NCBI RefSeq assembly: GCF_021730305.1
Contig: NZ_CP032674.1
Span: forward strand, 2,031,001 to 2,095,000
From: Xanthobacter sp. YC-JY1
GTDB lineage: Bacteria > Pseudomonadota > Alphaproteobacteria > Rhizobiales > Xanthobacteraceae
Direction: 5' to 3'
Length of the DNA stretch: 64,000 bases
In this document: positions 1-8,158 of the stretch, piece by piece
How the letters are laid out: the number at the start of each line of letters is the position of its first letter
Position numbering within the stretch: position 1 is the stretch's first letter
Notes under the pieces: model-generated
The model's input: only the letters and a program-made list of their open reading frames with translations
Told to the model about the DNA's origin: nothing
The model's database searches: none
Translations under genes and position numbers: made by a program

Positions 1-710
1 ACCACCTGCGTGCATTCATCCGGCAGCGAATAGACATAGCTGCCGATGGCCGCGGCCGTGACCGCCGCACCCACCGCCGCCCCGGCCGCCGCCGCACCCC
101 ACCAGCCGTTCGGATAGTAAGGGCCGGGCCAATAGCCGGGATGGTAGGGCGGATATGGTCCGGGTCCGGGCCAGGGATGCGGCCCAGGTCCCGGTCCAGG
201 TCCGGGGTGCGGTCCAGGTCCGGGTCCAGGTCCGGGTCCAGGTCCCGGTCCAGGACCAGGGTGCGGTCCGGGGCCCGGCCCAGGTCCAGGGTGAGGTCCA
301 GGCCCAGGATGAGGCCCCGGCCCGGGGTGCGGTCCGGGGTCGGGGTTGGGGGCCGGCTTGGGAAAGTGTCGGCCCGGGTCGGGATTGGGCGCCGGTTTCG
401 GGAACTGGCGGCCGGGATCGGGATTGTGCGCCGGCGTGGGGAAATGGTGGCCGGGCGGGATCGGTCGGTTGAAGCTTGGGTGCGCGTTGTAGTGGGGCGA
501 CGCATTCATGTGCGGGGCAGCCATGTCGAATCCGCCGCGCCCAAATCCCCCGCGACCGAAATCGCCGTGGCCGAAGCCACCGCCCCCGTGGAAGGCGAAG
601 CCGCGGGCCTGCACCGGCCCTGCTGTGGCCGCGGCGAGGGCGAGGAGGCTCGTCGCCACGCCAAGGCGCTTGGCGAGCGACCTGGTGCGTGATCTTGCGT
701 GCTGAGCCAT
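1..710 (-). CDS. Gly/Pro/His-rich secreted protein, C-terminus cut by window edge
   Basis: Read on the minus strand from an ATG whose A is also the last base of the upstream DUF2092 stop codon (TGATG), so the two genes are translationally coupled. The protein begins with a signal-like stretch (MAQHARSRTRSLAKRLGVAT, then an Ala/Leu core ending near PVQARG), followed by Gly/Phe/His-rich sequence (GGGGFGHGDFGRGG). Next come three imperfect units of the form NPDPGRxFPKPAP, a long GPGPHP repeat, a YPPYHPGYWPGPYYP segment, and an Ala/Gly hydrophobic stretch ending SYVYSLPDECTQVV at the window edge. The last part resembles the conserved region of DUF6515-type proteins that often accompany DUF2092 genes. 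About 236 codons are visible. Function is unknown; a periplasmic or cell-surface location is inferred. Confidence 0.75.
   Translation of the reverse strand, partial: MAQHARSRTRSLAKRLGVATSLLALAAATAGPVQARGFAFHGGGGFGHGDFGRGGFGRGGFDMAAPHMNASPHYNAHPSFNRPIPPGHHFPTPAHNPDPGRQFPKPAPNPDPGRHFPKPAPNPDPGPHPGPGPHPGPGPHPGPGPGPGPHPGPGPGPGPGPGPGPGPHPGPGPGPGPHPWPGPGPYPPYHPGYWPGPYYPNGWWGAAAAGAAVGAAVTAAAIGSYVYSLPDECTQV
155..340. repeat. Low-complexity tandem repeat encoding Gly-Pro
   Basis: The plus strand is built from GGTCC(A/G)GG-like hexamers with occasional GTGCGG or ATGAGG variants. On the minus strand it encodes alternating Gly-Pro with a His every 6-10 residues inside the secreted protein. Such tracts change length by replication slippage, so copy number may vary between strains and short-read assembly here may be unreliable. 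Confidence 0.8.
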
Positions 711-1519
711 CACTTGCCTCCCTTGCCGGTGGTGGCCTCGGGCTTCAGCACCTCGATGCGCACCACGTCCTTGCCGGGCGTGAAGGTGAACACGTCATCG
801 CCGAAGGTCGGAGCGGTGACCCATTTGAGGCGGGCGGAGAAGCGCGGGCTGCCGTGGACCCGGTGATCGACTAGTGCGATCTTGAGCGGCAAAGGCGTAT
901 CGCCCTGCTGGACCCAGAACTCCACGTCCACATTGCGACCGAGGAGGACGTAATGGTCGGTCGCCACGCCATCCACCTTGGCGGTGCCGACGGCGAAGCC
1001 GCGATGGAACGGCTTCAGCGCGGTCGCGGGATCGGACCACTCGTAGAGGTCGGCGAGCGGCAACTCCACGTCGAGGGTCTGGGCGGCGTCGATGAGCGTG
1101 TCGCGGATGGTCGGTTTGGCAGGCACCTGCCCGTAATAGCCTTCCGCCGGCGCGACGATGGTGAAGGTCTTCCCGTCGAGGAAATATTGCCGCTTCACCG
1201 TGTCCGTCTCGCTGTCCACCCGCACGTGACCGGGGAACTGGACGAAGTAGTGCACGGTGCCGCCGATCTCCACCTGATGGCCGCCGCGCAGCACGGTCTC
1301 GATGGTGGTGTCGGCGGTGAATTCGAAGCGGGTCAGGCCGGCGAGATATTTGCCCATGGCGGTCAGGCCGGTGACGACGGCGGGGTCGATCGCCGCTGCC
1401 GACTGGTTCTTTCCGGGGCCGGGGGGCGCGGCGGCCGCGGGTGCGCCTCCGCCGCCCCACACGACGCCGGCCACGGCAAAGGCCGCGGCGGCGCGCTTCA
1501 GGCTGTTCGCAGTGAACAT
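710..1519 (-). CDS. DUF2092 family periplasmic protein
   Basis: About 269 aa. The ATG at 1519 was chosen because GAGG lies 5-8 bases upstream and it opens a good signal peptide (MFTANSLKRAAAAFAVAGVV, then an Ala/Gly-rich stretch to about residue 32). A longer in-frame opening exists upstream but its added sequence is Arg/Pro-rich and implausible. The mature part has the typical DUF2092 pattern: a beta-rich sequence with FEFTADTTIETVLRGG, a VHYFVQFPGHVRVD segment and RQYFLDGKTFTI, which recalls LolA/LolB-like lipoprotein-handling folds. The stop overlaps the start of the Gly/Pro-rich secreted protein. Biochemical role is unknown; a joint periplasmic function with that neighbour is inferred from the coupling. 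Confidence 0.8.
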   Translation of the reverse strand: MFTANSLKRAAAAFAVAGVVWGGGGAPAAAAPPGPGKNQSAAAIDPAVVTGLTAMGKYLAGLTRFEFTADTTIETVLRGGHQVEIGGTVHYFVQFPGHVRVDSETDTVKRQYFLDGKTFTIVAPAEGYYGQVPAKPTIRDTLIDAAQTLDVELPLADLYEWSDPATALKPFHRGFAVGTAKVDGVATDHYVLLGRNVDVEFWVQQGDTPLPLKIALVDHRVHGSPRFSARLKWVTAPTFGDDVFTFTPGKDVVRIEVLKPEATTGKGGK

Positions 1520-1761
1520 GAATGCCTCACAGGGTCGCGATTCTGCTGGCCGGATGGCCGGCTGGCCCTGGTGGGGCGCCCTGTTCGCGTGGGCTGCGGG
1601 GGACCGTTCCGCGTCGCCGCCAGCGCCGCCCGGCGTCCCCGTCTTCCGGCCATGCGGCGGAGATGCCGTCTGCCGCTGCCCATCCGGGCCGCCCCGGCCC
1701 AAGGTATGGCCAAGCTAGCAGAGAACGGTACTGCGGGAAGCGTACCCCGTCATTGACACCA

Positions 1762-1791
1762 ACAAAAAGGCCCGCGCGAAGGCGGGCCTTT
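1762..1791 (-). terminator. Rho-independent terminator of the zinc operon
   Basis: A 10-bp perfect stem (AAAGGCCCGC / GCGGGCCTTT) with a 6-base loop. Read on the minus strand it is followed by TTTTTG. It lies 28 bases past the stop of the CobW-like gene and ends the leftward znu-cobW transcript. The rest of 1520-1818 shows no convincing gene. Confidence 0.85.
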
Positions 1792-1818
1792 GGGTCTCGT
1801 TGCGGCAACCTCGCTTCG

Positions 1819-2889
1819 TCACGCCACGCAGGCAAGGAAGCCCTCTTCGAGCAGGTCGCGCTTCAGCTGGCGGCCGATGAAGACGATGCGGCTCAGCCGC
1901 TTCTCGTCGTCCTTCCAGGGGCGCTGGTGGTCGCCGTCGAGGATCATGTGGACGCCCTGGAACACGAAGCGATCGGGGTCGTCCTTGAAGGAGAGGATGC
2001 CCTTCGAGCGCAGGATGTTCGGCCCCTCCACCTGCACAATGTTCTGCACCCAGGGGAAGAACTTGTCCGGGTCCAGCGGCTTGTCGGTGGAGAAGGAGAC
2101 CGACTGGATCTCCTCGTCATGTACCGCCTTCAGCCCGTGGTGGTGGTGGTCATGATCGTGGTCGTGATGGTCGTGGCCGCAATCGGGGCCGCAGGCCTCG
2201 CCGTGCTCATGATGGTGGTGATGGTGCTCGTCTTCCTCGAGGAAGGCGGGCTCCAGCTCCAGCACGCGCTCCAGGTCGAAGGCGCCCTGGTTCAGCACCT
2301 TGGCGATGTCGATCTCGGACTTCTGGGTGCGATAGAGCTTGGCGTAGGGGTTGATGCCGCGGATGCGGGCTTCCACCGCGTCGAGTTCCGCGCCGGTCAC
2401 GAGGTCGGTCTTGTTGAGGAGGATTACGTCGGCGAAGGCCACCTGGTTCTTCGCCTCGGGGGCGTCCTTCAGGCGGTCGGACAGCCACTTGGCGTCGGCC
2501 ACCGTGACCACGGCGTCGAGCTTGGTCTTGGCCTGCACTTCCTCGTCCACGAAGAAGGTCTGGGCGACGGGCGCGGGGTCGGCGAGGCCGGTGGTCTCCA
2601 CGATGATGCCGTCGAAGCCGCCCTTGCGGCGCAGCAGGCCGTCGATGATGCGGATGAGGTCGCCGCGCACGGTGCAGCAGATGCACCCGTTGTTCATCTC
2701 GAACACTTCCTCGTCGGCGCCCACCACGAGGTCATTGTCGATGCCGATCTCGCCGAACTCGTTGACGATGACGGCGAATTTCTTGCCGTGGGGCTGCGAC
2801 AGGATGCGGTTGAGCAGCGTGGTCTTGCCGGCGCCCAGGTAGCCGGTCAGCACGGTGACGGGGATCTTCTCGGCCTGCGTTTCAGCCAT
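1819..2889 (-). CDS. CobW/G3E-family GTPase, putative zinc metallochaperone
   Basis: 356 aa. It has a G1/Walker A motif GYLGAGKTT (residues 16-24), the G3E signature CxCC (C69-I-C71-C72), and the G4 motif NKTD (159-162). A very His-rich loop follows (about 222-251, runs of H with D and two Cys), then a CobW C-terminal domain ending with basic residues. The family uses GTP to deliver Zn or other metals to client proteins. It lies 62 bp downstream of znuA as the last gene of the zinc uptake operon, so a zinc role (ZigA/ZagA-type chaperone) is much more likely than cobalt insertion into cobalamin, despite the family name. The client protein is not evident from this window. Confidence 0.9.
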   Translation of the reverse strand: MAETQAEKIPVTVLTGYLGAGKTTLLNRILSQPHGKKFAVIVNEFGEIGIDNDLVVGADEEVFEMNNGCICCTVRGDLIRIIDGLLRRKGGFDGIIVETTGLADPAPVAQTFFVDEEVQAKTKLDAVVTVADAKWLSDRLKDAPEAKNQVAFADVILLNKTDLVTGAELDAVEARIRGINPYAKLYRTQKSEIDIAKVLNQGAFDLERVLELEPAFLEEDEHHHHHHEHGEACGPDCGHDHHDHDHDHHHHGLKAVHDEEIQSVSFSTDKPLDPDKFFPWVQNIVQVEGPNILRSKGILSFKDDPDRFVFQGVHMILDGDHQRPWKDDEKRLSRIVFIGRQLKRDLLEEGFLACVA

Positions 2890-2951
2890 GGCTTCACCTT
2901 GGTACGGCGGCGGCCGCGCATGGCGGCCGCCGGAGGGGTACGGGCGCTCGC

Positions 2952-3941
2952 TCAGCTCGACAGGGCGGTGGAGAGCTCGCGCACGTTGGAGTGCATCATG
3001 TCGATGTAGGTGCTCGCGGGGCCTTTGTCATCGGACAGCGCGTCGGAATAAAGCTCGCCGCCCACCTTGGCGCCACTCTCCTTGGCGATGCGCTGGATGA
3101 GGCGCGGGTCGGTGACGTTCTCGACGAACACCGCCGGGATCTTCTGCGCCTTGATCTGGCGGATGATGCGACCCACGTCCTTGGCCGACGCCTCGCTTTC
3201 GGTGGAAACGCCCTCGGGGGCGATCAGGGTCAGGCCGTAGGCCTCGCCGAAATAGCCGAAGGCGTCGTGCGAGGTGATGATGCGGCGCTGCTCGGCCGGG
3301 ATCTTGGCCATGGAGGACTTCACCTCGGCCTCCAGCGCGTCGAGCTTGGCGGTGTAGGCGGCGGCGTTGGCGGTATAGGCGTCGCGGCCGTCCGGATCGG
3401 CGGCGATCAGGCCGTCGCGGACGTTGGCGACGTAGATCTTGGCGTTGGCGATGGACTGCCAGGCGTGCGGGTCGATGCCGCCGTGGTCGTGGCCGCCTTC
3501 CTTGGCGTGGTCGTGCTTGTCCTTGCCCTTGCCCTTCGGCTTCTCGTCGTCGTCATGATCGACGAAGCCGGTGCGCGGCGTGATGCCCTTGGTGGCGACG
3601 ACGATGGGCGCCTTGGTACCGGAGGCCTTGATGAGGCGATCCATCCAGCCCTCGAAGCCGAGGCCGTTCACGAACACCACCTTGGCGGCGGCCACCGCCT
3701 TCGCGTCGGCGGGGGTGGGCTGGTAAACGTGGGCGTCGCCATTGGGGCCGACGATGGTGGTCACGGCCACGCGGTCGCCGCCCACCTGCTTCACGAAATC
3801 GCCGAGGATGGAGAAGGAGGCCACCACGGGCATCTTCTGGGCGGGCGCCTGCGCAAGCGCAGGTCCGGCCATGGGCAGGCCAAGGCCGGCGGCCAAAGTG
3901 CCGGCAACGCCGGCGGCGAGGAGGAGGCGTCGGGAGATCAT
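2952..3941 (-). CDS. znuA: Zinc ABC transporter substrate-binding protein ZnuA
   Basis: 329 aa with an N-terminal signal peptide (RR followed by a hydrophobic core, ending near PALAQA). It is a cluster A-I (ZnuA/TroA) metal-binding protein: H71 in NGDAHVYQPTPAD, a His/Asp/Lys-rich loop at about 129-153, H159 in DPHAW, and a third His in TSHDAFGYFGEAYG are the expected zinc ligands. The charged His loop is diagnostic of zinc rather than manganese members. It works in the periplasm and hands Zn2+ to ZnuB. Only 11 bp separate it from znuB upstream. Confidence 0.95.
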   Translation of the reverse strand: MISRRLLLAAGVAGTLAAGLGLPMAGPALAQAPAQKMPVVASFSILGDFVKQVGGDRVAVTTIVGPNGDAHVYQPTPADAKAVAAAKVVFVNGLGFEGWMDRLIKASGTKAPIVVATKGITPRTGFVDHDDDEKPKGKGKDKHDHAKEGGHDHGGIDPHAWQSIANAKIYVANVRDGLIAADPDGRDAYTANAAAYTAKLDALEAEVKSSMAKIPAEQRRIITSHDAFGYFGEAYGLTLIAPEGVSTESEASAKDVGRIIRQIKAQKIPAVFVENVTDPRLIQRIAKESGAKVGGELYSDALSDDKGPASTYIDMMHSNVRELSTALSS

Positions 3942-3952
3942 GAAAGTCCTCT

Positions 3953-4825
3953 TCAGGCTTCAAGGTGACGGCGAGGGACGAAGCGGCCGGCGAGGCCGCC
4001 GATTGGCCCGAGGATGACCGCGCCGGCATAAGCGAGCCCGGCGACCAGGATGATGGATGGGCCGGACGGCGTGCCGAGGTGGTAGGAAACGAGCAGCCCC
4101 GCGACGCCGGAGCCGAAGGCGATCAGCGTCGAGGTGGTGACGAGGGCGGTGAGGTCCCGCACGAAGAAGCGCGCGGTGGCCGCCGGCAGCATCATCAGCC
4201 CCACCGAGAGCAGCGTGCCCAGCGCGTGGAAGCCGCCCACGAGGTTCAGCACCACCAGGGACAGGAAGGCGATGTGGCTGACGCCGCCGCTGCGGCTCAC
4301 CGAGGCGAGGAAGGTCGGGTCCACGCATTCCAGCACCAGCGGCCGCCAGACCACGGCGAGGGTCAGGAGCGTGACGGTGGTGATGCCGGCAATCAGCATG
4401 AGCGTCGCGTCGTCGATGCCCAGCACGGTGCCGAACAGCACATGCAGCAGGTCCACGTTGGAGCCGCGCAGCGAGACGATGAGCACGCCCAGCGCCAGCG
4501 AGATGAGATAGAAGGCCGCCAGCGAGGCGTCCTCCTTCATCCCCGTGGCCCGCGCCACCACGCCCGCGCCCACGGCCACCAGAAGGCCGGCCGCGAGGCC
4601 GCCGGCGGTCATGGCGTAGAGATTGAGGCCGGCGAACAGGAAGCCGATGGCAGCGCCGGGGAGGATGGCGTGGGCCATGGCGTCGCCCGTCAGCGACATG
4701 CGCCGCAGCATCAGGAACGCGCCCACCGGCCCCGCGCCCAGCGACAGCGCAAACACGCCGGCGAGCGCGCGCCGCATGAACTCGAACTCCGCGAAGGGAG
4801 CGAAGAAGGTGTCAAAAAGGCTCAT
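3953..4825 (-). CDS. znuB: Zinc ABC transporter permease ZnuB
   Basis: 290 aa, ABC-3 family integral membrane protein with about eight hydrophobic segments. It shows the family's conserved DAMAHAILPGAAIGF segment near residues 50-64 and the later ARFFVRDL and HALGTLLSVGLMMLPAA segments. It forms the inner-membrane channel with the ZnuC ATPase. In this operon znuC is transcribed first, then an unusually long 203-bp gap holding a large hairpin, then znuB and znuA. Confidence 0.95.
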   Translation of the reverse strand: MSLFDTFFAPFAEFEFMRRALAGVFALSLGAGPVGAFLMLRRMSLTGDAMAHAILPGAAIGFLFAGLNLYAMTAGGLAAGLLVAVGAGVVARATGMKEDASLAAFYLISLALGVLIVSLRGSNVDLLHVLFGTVLGIDDATLMLIAGITTVTLLTLAVVWRPLVLECVDPTFLASVSRSGGVSHIAFLSLVVLNLVGGFHALGTLLSVGLMMLPAATARFFVRDLTALVTTSTLIAFGSGVAGLLVSYHLGTPSGPSIILVAGLAYAGAVILGPIGGLAGRFVPRRHLEA

Positions 4826-4891
4826 CGAACCATCCCGGGCCGCGCGCCGCGCGAAAGGCGGCCGGCCGGATCAGTCATCGCCATGCCCTTG

Positions 4892-4970
4892 CGCTTGGCC
4901 GGGGAGCCGATCCGGTGGGTTGGAGGAACCGGATCGGCCTCGGACGGAGCCCGTGGTCCCCGGCCAAGCG
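4892..4970. repeat. Large nested inverted repeat between znuC and znuB
   Basis: The outer arms are a perfect 14-bp match: CGCTTGGCCGGGGA (4892-4905) and its complement at 4957-4970. Inside lies a second inverted repeat, GATCCGGT (4909-4916) with ACCGGATC (4928-4935), extendable by flanking GCC/GGC. The structure sits in the middle of an operon where gaps are otherwise short. It could be a REP-like extragenic element, an mRNA-stabilising hairpin or an attenuator. No T-tract follows on either strand, so it is not a classical terminator. Confidence 0.7.
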
Positions 4971-5028
4971 AAAGAGCAGCGATGTGCGTCCATGGAACCG
5001 GCTGAGGCCGGTCGGTGAAGTCTTTCCG

Positions 5029-5769
5029 TCAGGCCGCGTCGGAGCAGGGGAGGGCGTCATCCCTCCACGACTCGCCCAGGCGGCGGGCCTTGAGCAGGTT
5101 CTCGGGGCCGAGCGCTTCCGCGGTGGGGCCCCAGGCGACGGGGGTGCGGGCGAGGAGAAGCGTCTCCGGGAAGGTCGCGCGCACCAGGTCGAAATCGTGC
5201 AGCACCGCGATGACGGTGCGCTTCTCGCCGTGCCAGCGGCGGACGAGGTCCACGAGGTCCGACACGGTCTTGGCATCGAGGGCCGTGAACGGCTCGTCGA
5301 GCAGGATCACGCGGGCGTCCTGCAGCAGTAGGCGGGCGAAGAGGGTGCGCTGCATCTGCCCGCCGGAGAGCGTGCCGATGGGGCGGGTCTCGAAGCCTTC
5401 GAGGCCGACGGCGGCGATGGCGTGCTCGATCTTGGTGCGGTCGGCGCGGCCGATGCCGCCGAACAGGCCGGCCCGCCGCCACAGGCCCATGGACACCATG
5501 TCATAGACATGGATGGGGAAGCTGCGGTCGATCTCGGCGCCCTGCGGCAGGTAGGCGATCTCGCGTGGGTCGAGGCCGTGGCGGTCGATGCTGCCGCCGA
5601 GCGGCTTCAATGCGCCGCCAATGCCCTTGAGCAAGGTGGACTTGCCGGCGCCGTTAGCGCCGCAGATGGCGAGCAGCGCGCCCTGCTTCACCTCGCCGGA
5701 GAGGTGATGCACGGCCGGATGGCGCTCATAGCCGAGGGTGAGGTTGCGGAACGAAATCTGCGCGCTCAT
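5029..5769 (-). CDS. znuC: Zinc ABC transporter ATP-binding protein ZnuC
   Basis: 246 aa starting MSAQISFRNLTLGYE. Walker A GANGAGKST (37-45), signature LSGGQ (134-138), Walker B VILLDEP (154-160) and an H-loop in AVLHDFDLV are all intact, so it is a functional ATPase by sequence. The start at 5769 overlaps the stop of the upstream small His-rich gene as ATGA, which fixes the start and implies translational coupling. A longer in-frame extension upstream exists but runs through that gene in another frame. Confidence 0.93.
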   Translation of the reverse strand: MSAQISFRNLTLGYERHPAVHHLSGEVKQGALLAICGANGAGKSTLLKGIGGALKPLGGSIDRHGLDPREIAYLPQGAEIDRSFPIHVYDMVSMGLWRRAGLFGGIGRADRTKIEHAIAAVGLEGFETRPIGTLSGGQMQRTLFARLLLQDARVILLDEPFTALDAKTVSDLVDLVRRWHGEKRTVIAVLHDFDLVRATFPETLLLARTPVAWGPTAEALGPENLLKARRLGESWRDDALPCSDAA

Positions 5770-6065
5770 GCACCGCCTCCCGTCACCAGCAGCACGGCGC
5801 CCCACAGGACGATGATGAGCGCCGACACCAGCGCGAGCCGTCCGGCCAGGGACATGCGCAGCACCGATGCGCCGATGCGCACGGGCGGCCTGCGGTCCGC
5901 CGGGGAGGCTGCATGGGCGTGAGCGGCATGTGCAGCGGCGTGCCCATGGCTGGCCGGGTCGTGTCCCCCCGCGGCGGCAGCGCCCACGGGCGCGGCGCGG
6001 TCCTGCCGGGCGGTCGCCTCGCGGGCCGGCGGCGTCGCTGCGGAAGGGGAAAGGGACAGGGACAT
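5766..6065 (-). CDS. Small His-rich, tail-anchored membrane protein heading the znu operon
   Basis: 99 aa from ATG 6065. An upstream GTG at 6137 in the same frame would add 24 residues but would place the candidate Zur dyad inside the coding region, so the shorter form is preferred. No strong Shine-Dalgarno precedes the ATG. The protein has a Pro/Ala N-terminal part, a His cluster (GGHDPASHGHAAAHAAHAHA, about residues 34-53), a basic stretch DRRPPVRIG, then one strong hydrophobic helix (LALVSALIIVLWGAVLLV) ending just before the C-terminus. This is the layout of a tail-anchored inner-membrane protein with a cytosolic metal-binding region. I do not recognise a named family. Coupling to znuC suggests a role in zinc uptake or sensing; this is inference. 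Confidence 0.65.
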   Translation of the reverse strand: MSLSLSPSAATPPAREATARQDRAAPVGAAAAGGHDPASHGHAAAHAAHAHAASPADRRPPVRIGASVLRMSLAGRLALVSALIIVLWGAVLLVTGGGA

Positions 6066-6097
6066 GGGGTCCGGCGTGCTGTTTTCGATGGCTAGTT

Positions 6098-6110
6098 GAT
6101 ACAGTGTATC
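6098..6110 (-). promoter_or_regulatory. Candidate Zur operator of the znu operon
   Basis: Minus-strand GATACACTGTATC is a perfect 6-1-6 dyad centred about 39 bases before the first gene of the zinc operon, where a repressor would be expected. Alphaproteobacterial Zur boxes are AT-rich dyads with GATA/TATC-like ends, so the match is plausible but not exact. No zur gene is in this window. Confidence 0.45.
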
Positions 6111-6182
6111 GCTCAGCCTTGTCCAGCCCGCCGACACCCCACCGCACGCTTTTGTGCGGTTCCCCTCAGTCAGTCGGCGTGC

Positions 6183-7967
6183 CTATTCGGCGGCCGCGGA
6201 AAAGGCGCGGAAGCTGCGGAACTCGGTGATGTCCCGCGCCCCCTCCAACGCCGCCGCCTCGGCGAGGAAGCCGGTGACGCGGCTGCCGTCGTCCAGCTCC
6301 ACCTGCCCGAGGCCCAGGGGCGCGGGAATGGTGGCGAGGAGGCGGCCGACGCCCTCGAAGGGCAGGGACCACACCTCGCCCTCCACCGCCGCGCCGTCCG
6401 CAGTCACGCGAACGACGCCGGGGCGGGGAATCGCGCCCGGGAGAAGCTTCATGCGATAGGACGGCACGGTCTTCGCGGCGCGCACGAAGCGCGCGCCCAT
6501 GGCCTTCAGGTCGCCATTGAGCGGCATGCCGGAGAGGTGGGCGCCGAACACGCAGACATCGAGCCGTCCCGGCTCGCTGGCAGGCGCGAGCGCAGGCAGA
6601 GCCGGCGCCGGCGCATGGCCGCAGCCCAGCGGCAGGGTGCCCGCCGCCACATAGGCGCGGCCCAGCGCCGCCATCTCCGCGTCCCGCCCGGCGGGAGCGA
6701 GGAGGGTGATGCCATAGGGCACGCCGGCCGCGGTGATCTTGGTCGGCACGGCGATGCCGCACAGATCCATCAGGTTCACGAAATTGGTGTAGGTGCCATT
6801 GCGCGAATTGAGGCGGATGGGATCGGCCAGCACCTCTTCCACCGTGTAGGCGGAGGGCGCGGTGGGCAGCAGCAGCGCGTCGATGCCGGCGAGGATGGGG
6901 GCGACGCGCGCGCGCAGCTCCTTCAGCCGGTACATGGCGCGGAAGGCATCCGCCGCGCTCGCCTTGCCGCCCGGCTCGGTGATGGCCCGCGTCACCGGAT
7001 GCACCGCATCGGGGTCGGTGGTCAGCAAATGCTCGGCGGCGATCCAGCGCTCCGCCACCCACGGCCCCTCATAGAGCAGGCGCGCGGTCTCGGCGAAGGC
7101 GGAAAAATCGATCTCCTTCAGCACGGCGCCCAGCGCGGCGAAGCGCGCCAGCGCTTCCTCATAGGCCACGGCGGATTCGGCATCGCCGAAGAACTCCCGC
7201 TGCGCCTCGGGCAGGATGCCCAGCACCGGCGCGGGCGGCGCGGCGGTGAGCGGGCCGACTGGCAGATCGCGCGAATAGGCGTCCTGCTCGTCGAAGCCGG
7301 CGATCACGTCCAGCACCGCCATGGCATCGTCCACGGTGAGGGCGAAGATGGAGATGCAGTCCAGCGTCTTGCAGGCCGGCACGAGGCCGGTATTGGGCAC
7401 AAGGCCGAGGGAGGGCTTCAGCCCCACGATGTTGTTCAGCATGGCCGGCACGCGGCCGGAGCCGGCGGTGTCGGTGCCCAGCGACACCGGCACGATGCCC
7501 GCGCCCACCGCCACCGCCGAGCCGGAGGAAGAGCCGCCCGGCACCAGCTCCGGGTTCACGGAATTGCGCGGGATGCCATAGGGCGAGCGCACGCCCACGA
7601 GGCCGGTGGCGAACTGGTCCAGATTGGTCTTGCCGATGATGAGCGCGCCCGCCGCCTTGAGCCGCGCCACGACGGTGGCATCGCGCTCCGGCACATAGGC
7701 GAAGGCCGGGCAGGCGGCGGTGGTGGGCAGGCCGGCGACGTCGATATTGTCCTTCACCGCCACCGGGACGCCGTAGAGCGGCAGGTCCGTGTTGCTGGCG
7801 GCTTCCAGTGCGGCCGCCTCGGCCAGCACGTCGGCTTCCTCGCGCAGGGTGATGAACATGGCCGGGTCGTCATGCACCGCAAGCCGGGCATAGACGCCGC
7901 GCACCGTATCCGAGACGGAGCGGAGGCCGGACCTGTGGGCTTCGAGGAGGCTGGCGACGGTCTGCAT
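6183..7967 (-). CDS. atzF: Allophanate hydrolase
   Basis: 594 aa. The N-terminal amidase-signature domain has the catalytic Lys72 (AVKDNIDVAG), the cis-Ser in GGSSSGSAVAVGAG (about 144-157) and the nucleophile Ser170 in GTDTAGSGRVPA. The C-terminal domain (from about residue 470; FGAHLSGMPLNGDL, then SYRMKLLPGAIPRPGVVRV) is the AtzF/DUR1,2-specific extension that separates allophanate hydrolases from other amidases. It converts allophanate to ammonia and CO2, the second step of ATP-dependent urea or biuret breakdown. No urea carboxylase, biuret hydrolase or transporter is adjacent, so the allophanate source must lie elsewhere. The start at 7967 fits family N-termini. The upstream 191-bp gap contains an AT-rich patch near 8038-8085 suitable for a promoter. 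Confidence 0.92.
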   Translation of the reverse strand: MQTVASLLEAHRSGLRSVSDTVRGVYARLAVHDDPAMFITLREEADVLAEAAALEAASNTDLPLYGVPVAVKDNIDVAGLPTTAACPAFAYVPERDATVVARLKAAGALIIGKTNLDQFATGLVGVRSPYGIPRNSVNPELVPGGSSSGSAVAVGAGIVPVSLGTDTAGSGRVPAMLNNIVGLKPSLGLVPNTGLVPACKTLDCISIFALTVDDAMAVLDVIAGFDEQDAYSRDLPVGPLTAAPPAPVLGILPEAQREFFGDAESAVAYEEALARFAALGAVLKEIDFSAFAETARLLYEGPWVAERWIAAEHLLTTDPDAVHPVTRAITEPGGKASAADAFRAMYRLKELRARVAPILAGIDALLLPTAPSAYTVEEVLADPIRLNSRNGTYTNFVNLMDLCGIAVPTKITAAGVPYGITLLAPAGRDAEMAALGRAYVAAGTLPLGCGHAPAPALPALAPASEPGRLDVCVFGAHLSGMPLNGDLKAMGARFVRAAKTVPSYRMKLLPGAIPRPGVVRVTADGAAVEGEVWSLPFEGVGRLLATIPAPLGLGQVELDDGSRVTGFLAEAAALEGARDITEFRSFRAFSAAAE

Positions 7968-8158
7968 GGTCTACCCTGATGACGGCGCTCCACGCGCCTG
8001 ATGGCAGGGGTCTAGCAGGAAGCGCGCCACTTGTATGCAATTTCTGATAAATTCATAAATATCAGATGGTTGATTTAAAAGAGTTGCGCCCCGCCGCGGC
8101 TGGATTTGCCACTGCGGGGCGCAGGAAACGGGGTTTGTGCCCAGAAATTAGGCGCCGT

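Noticed and set aside
141-692. Arg/Ser-rich plus-strand frames (183 and 105 aa)
   Set aside because: They are read from the antisense of the Gly-Pro repeat gene. The minus-strand frame has a signal peptide, is coupled to DUF2092 and gives family-like sequence, so the plus frames are shadows.
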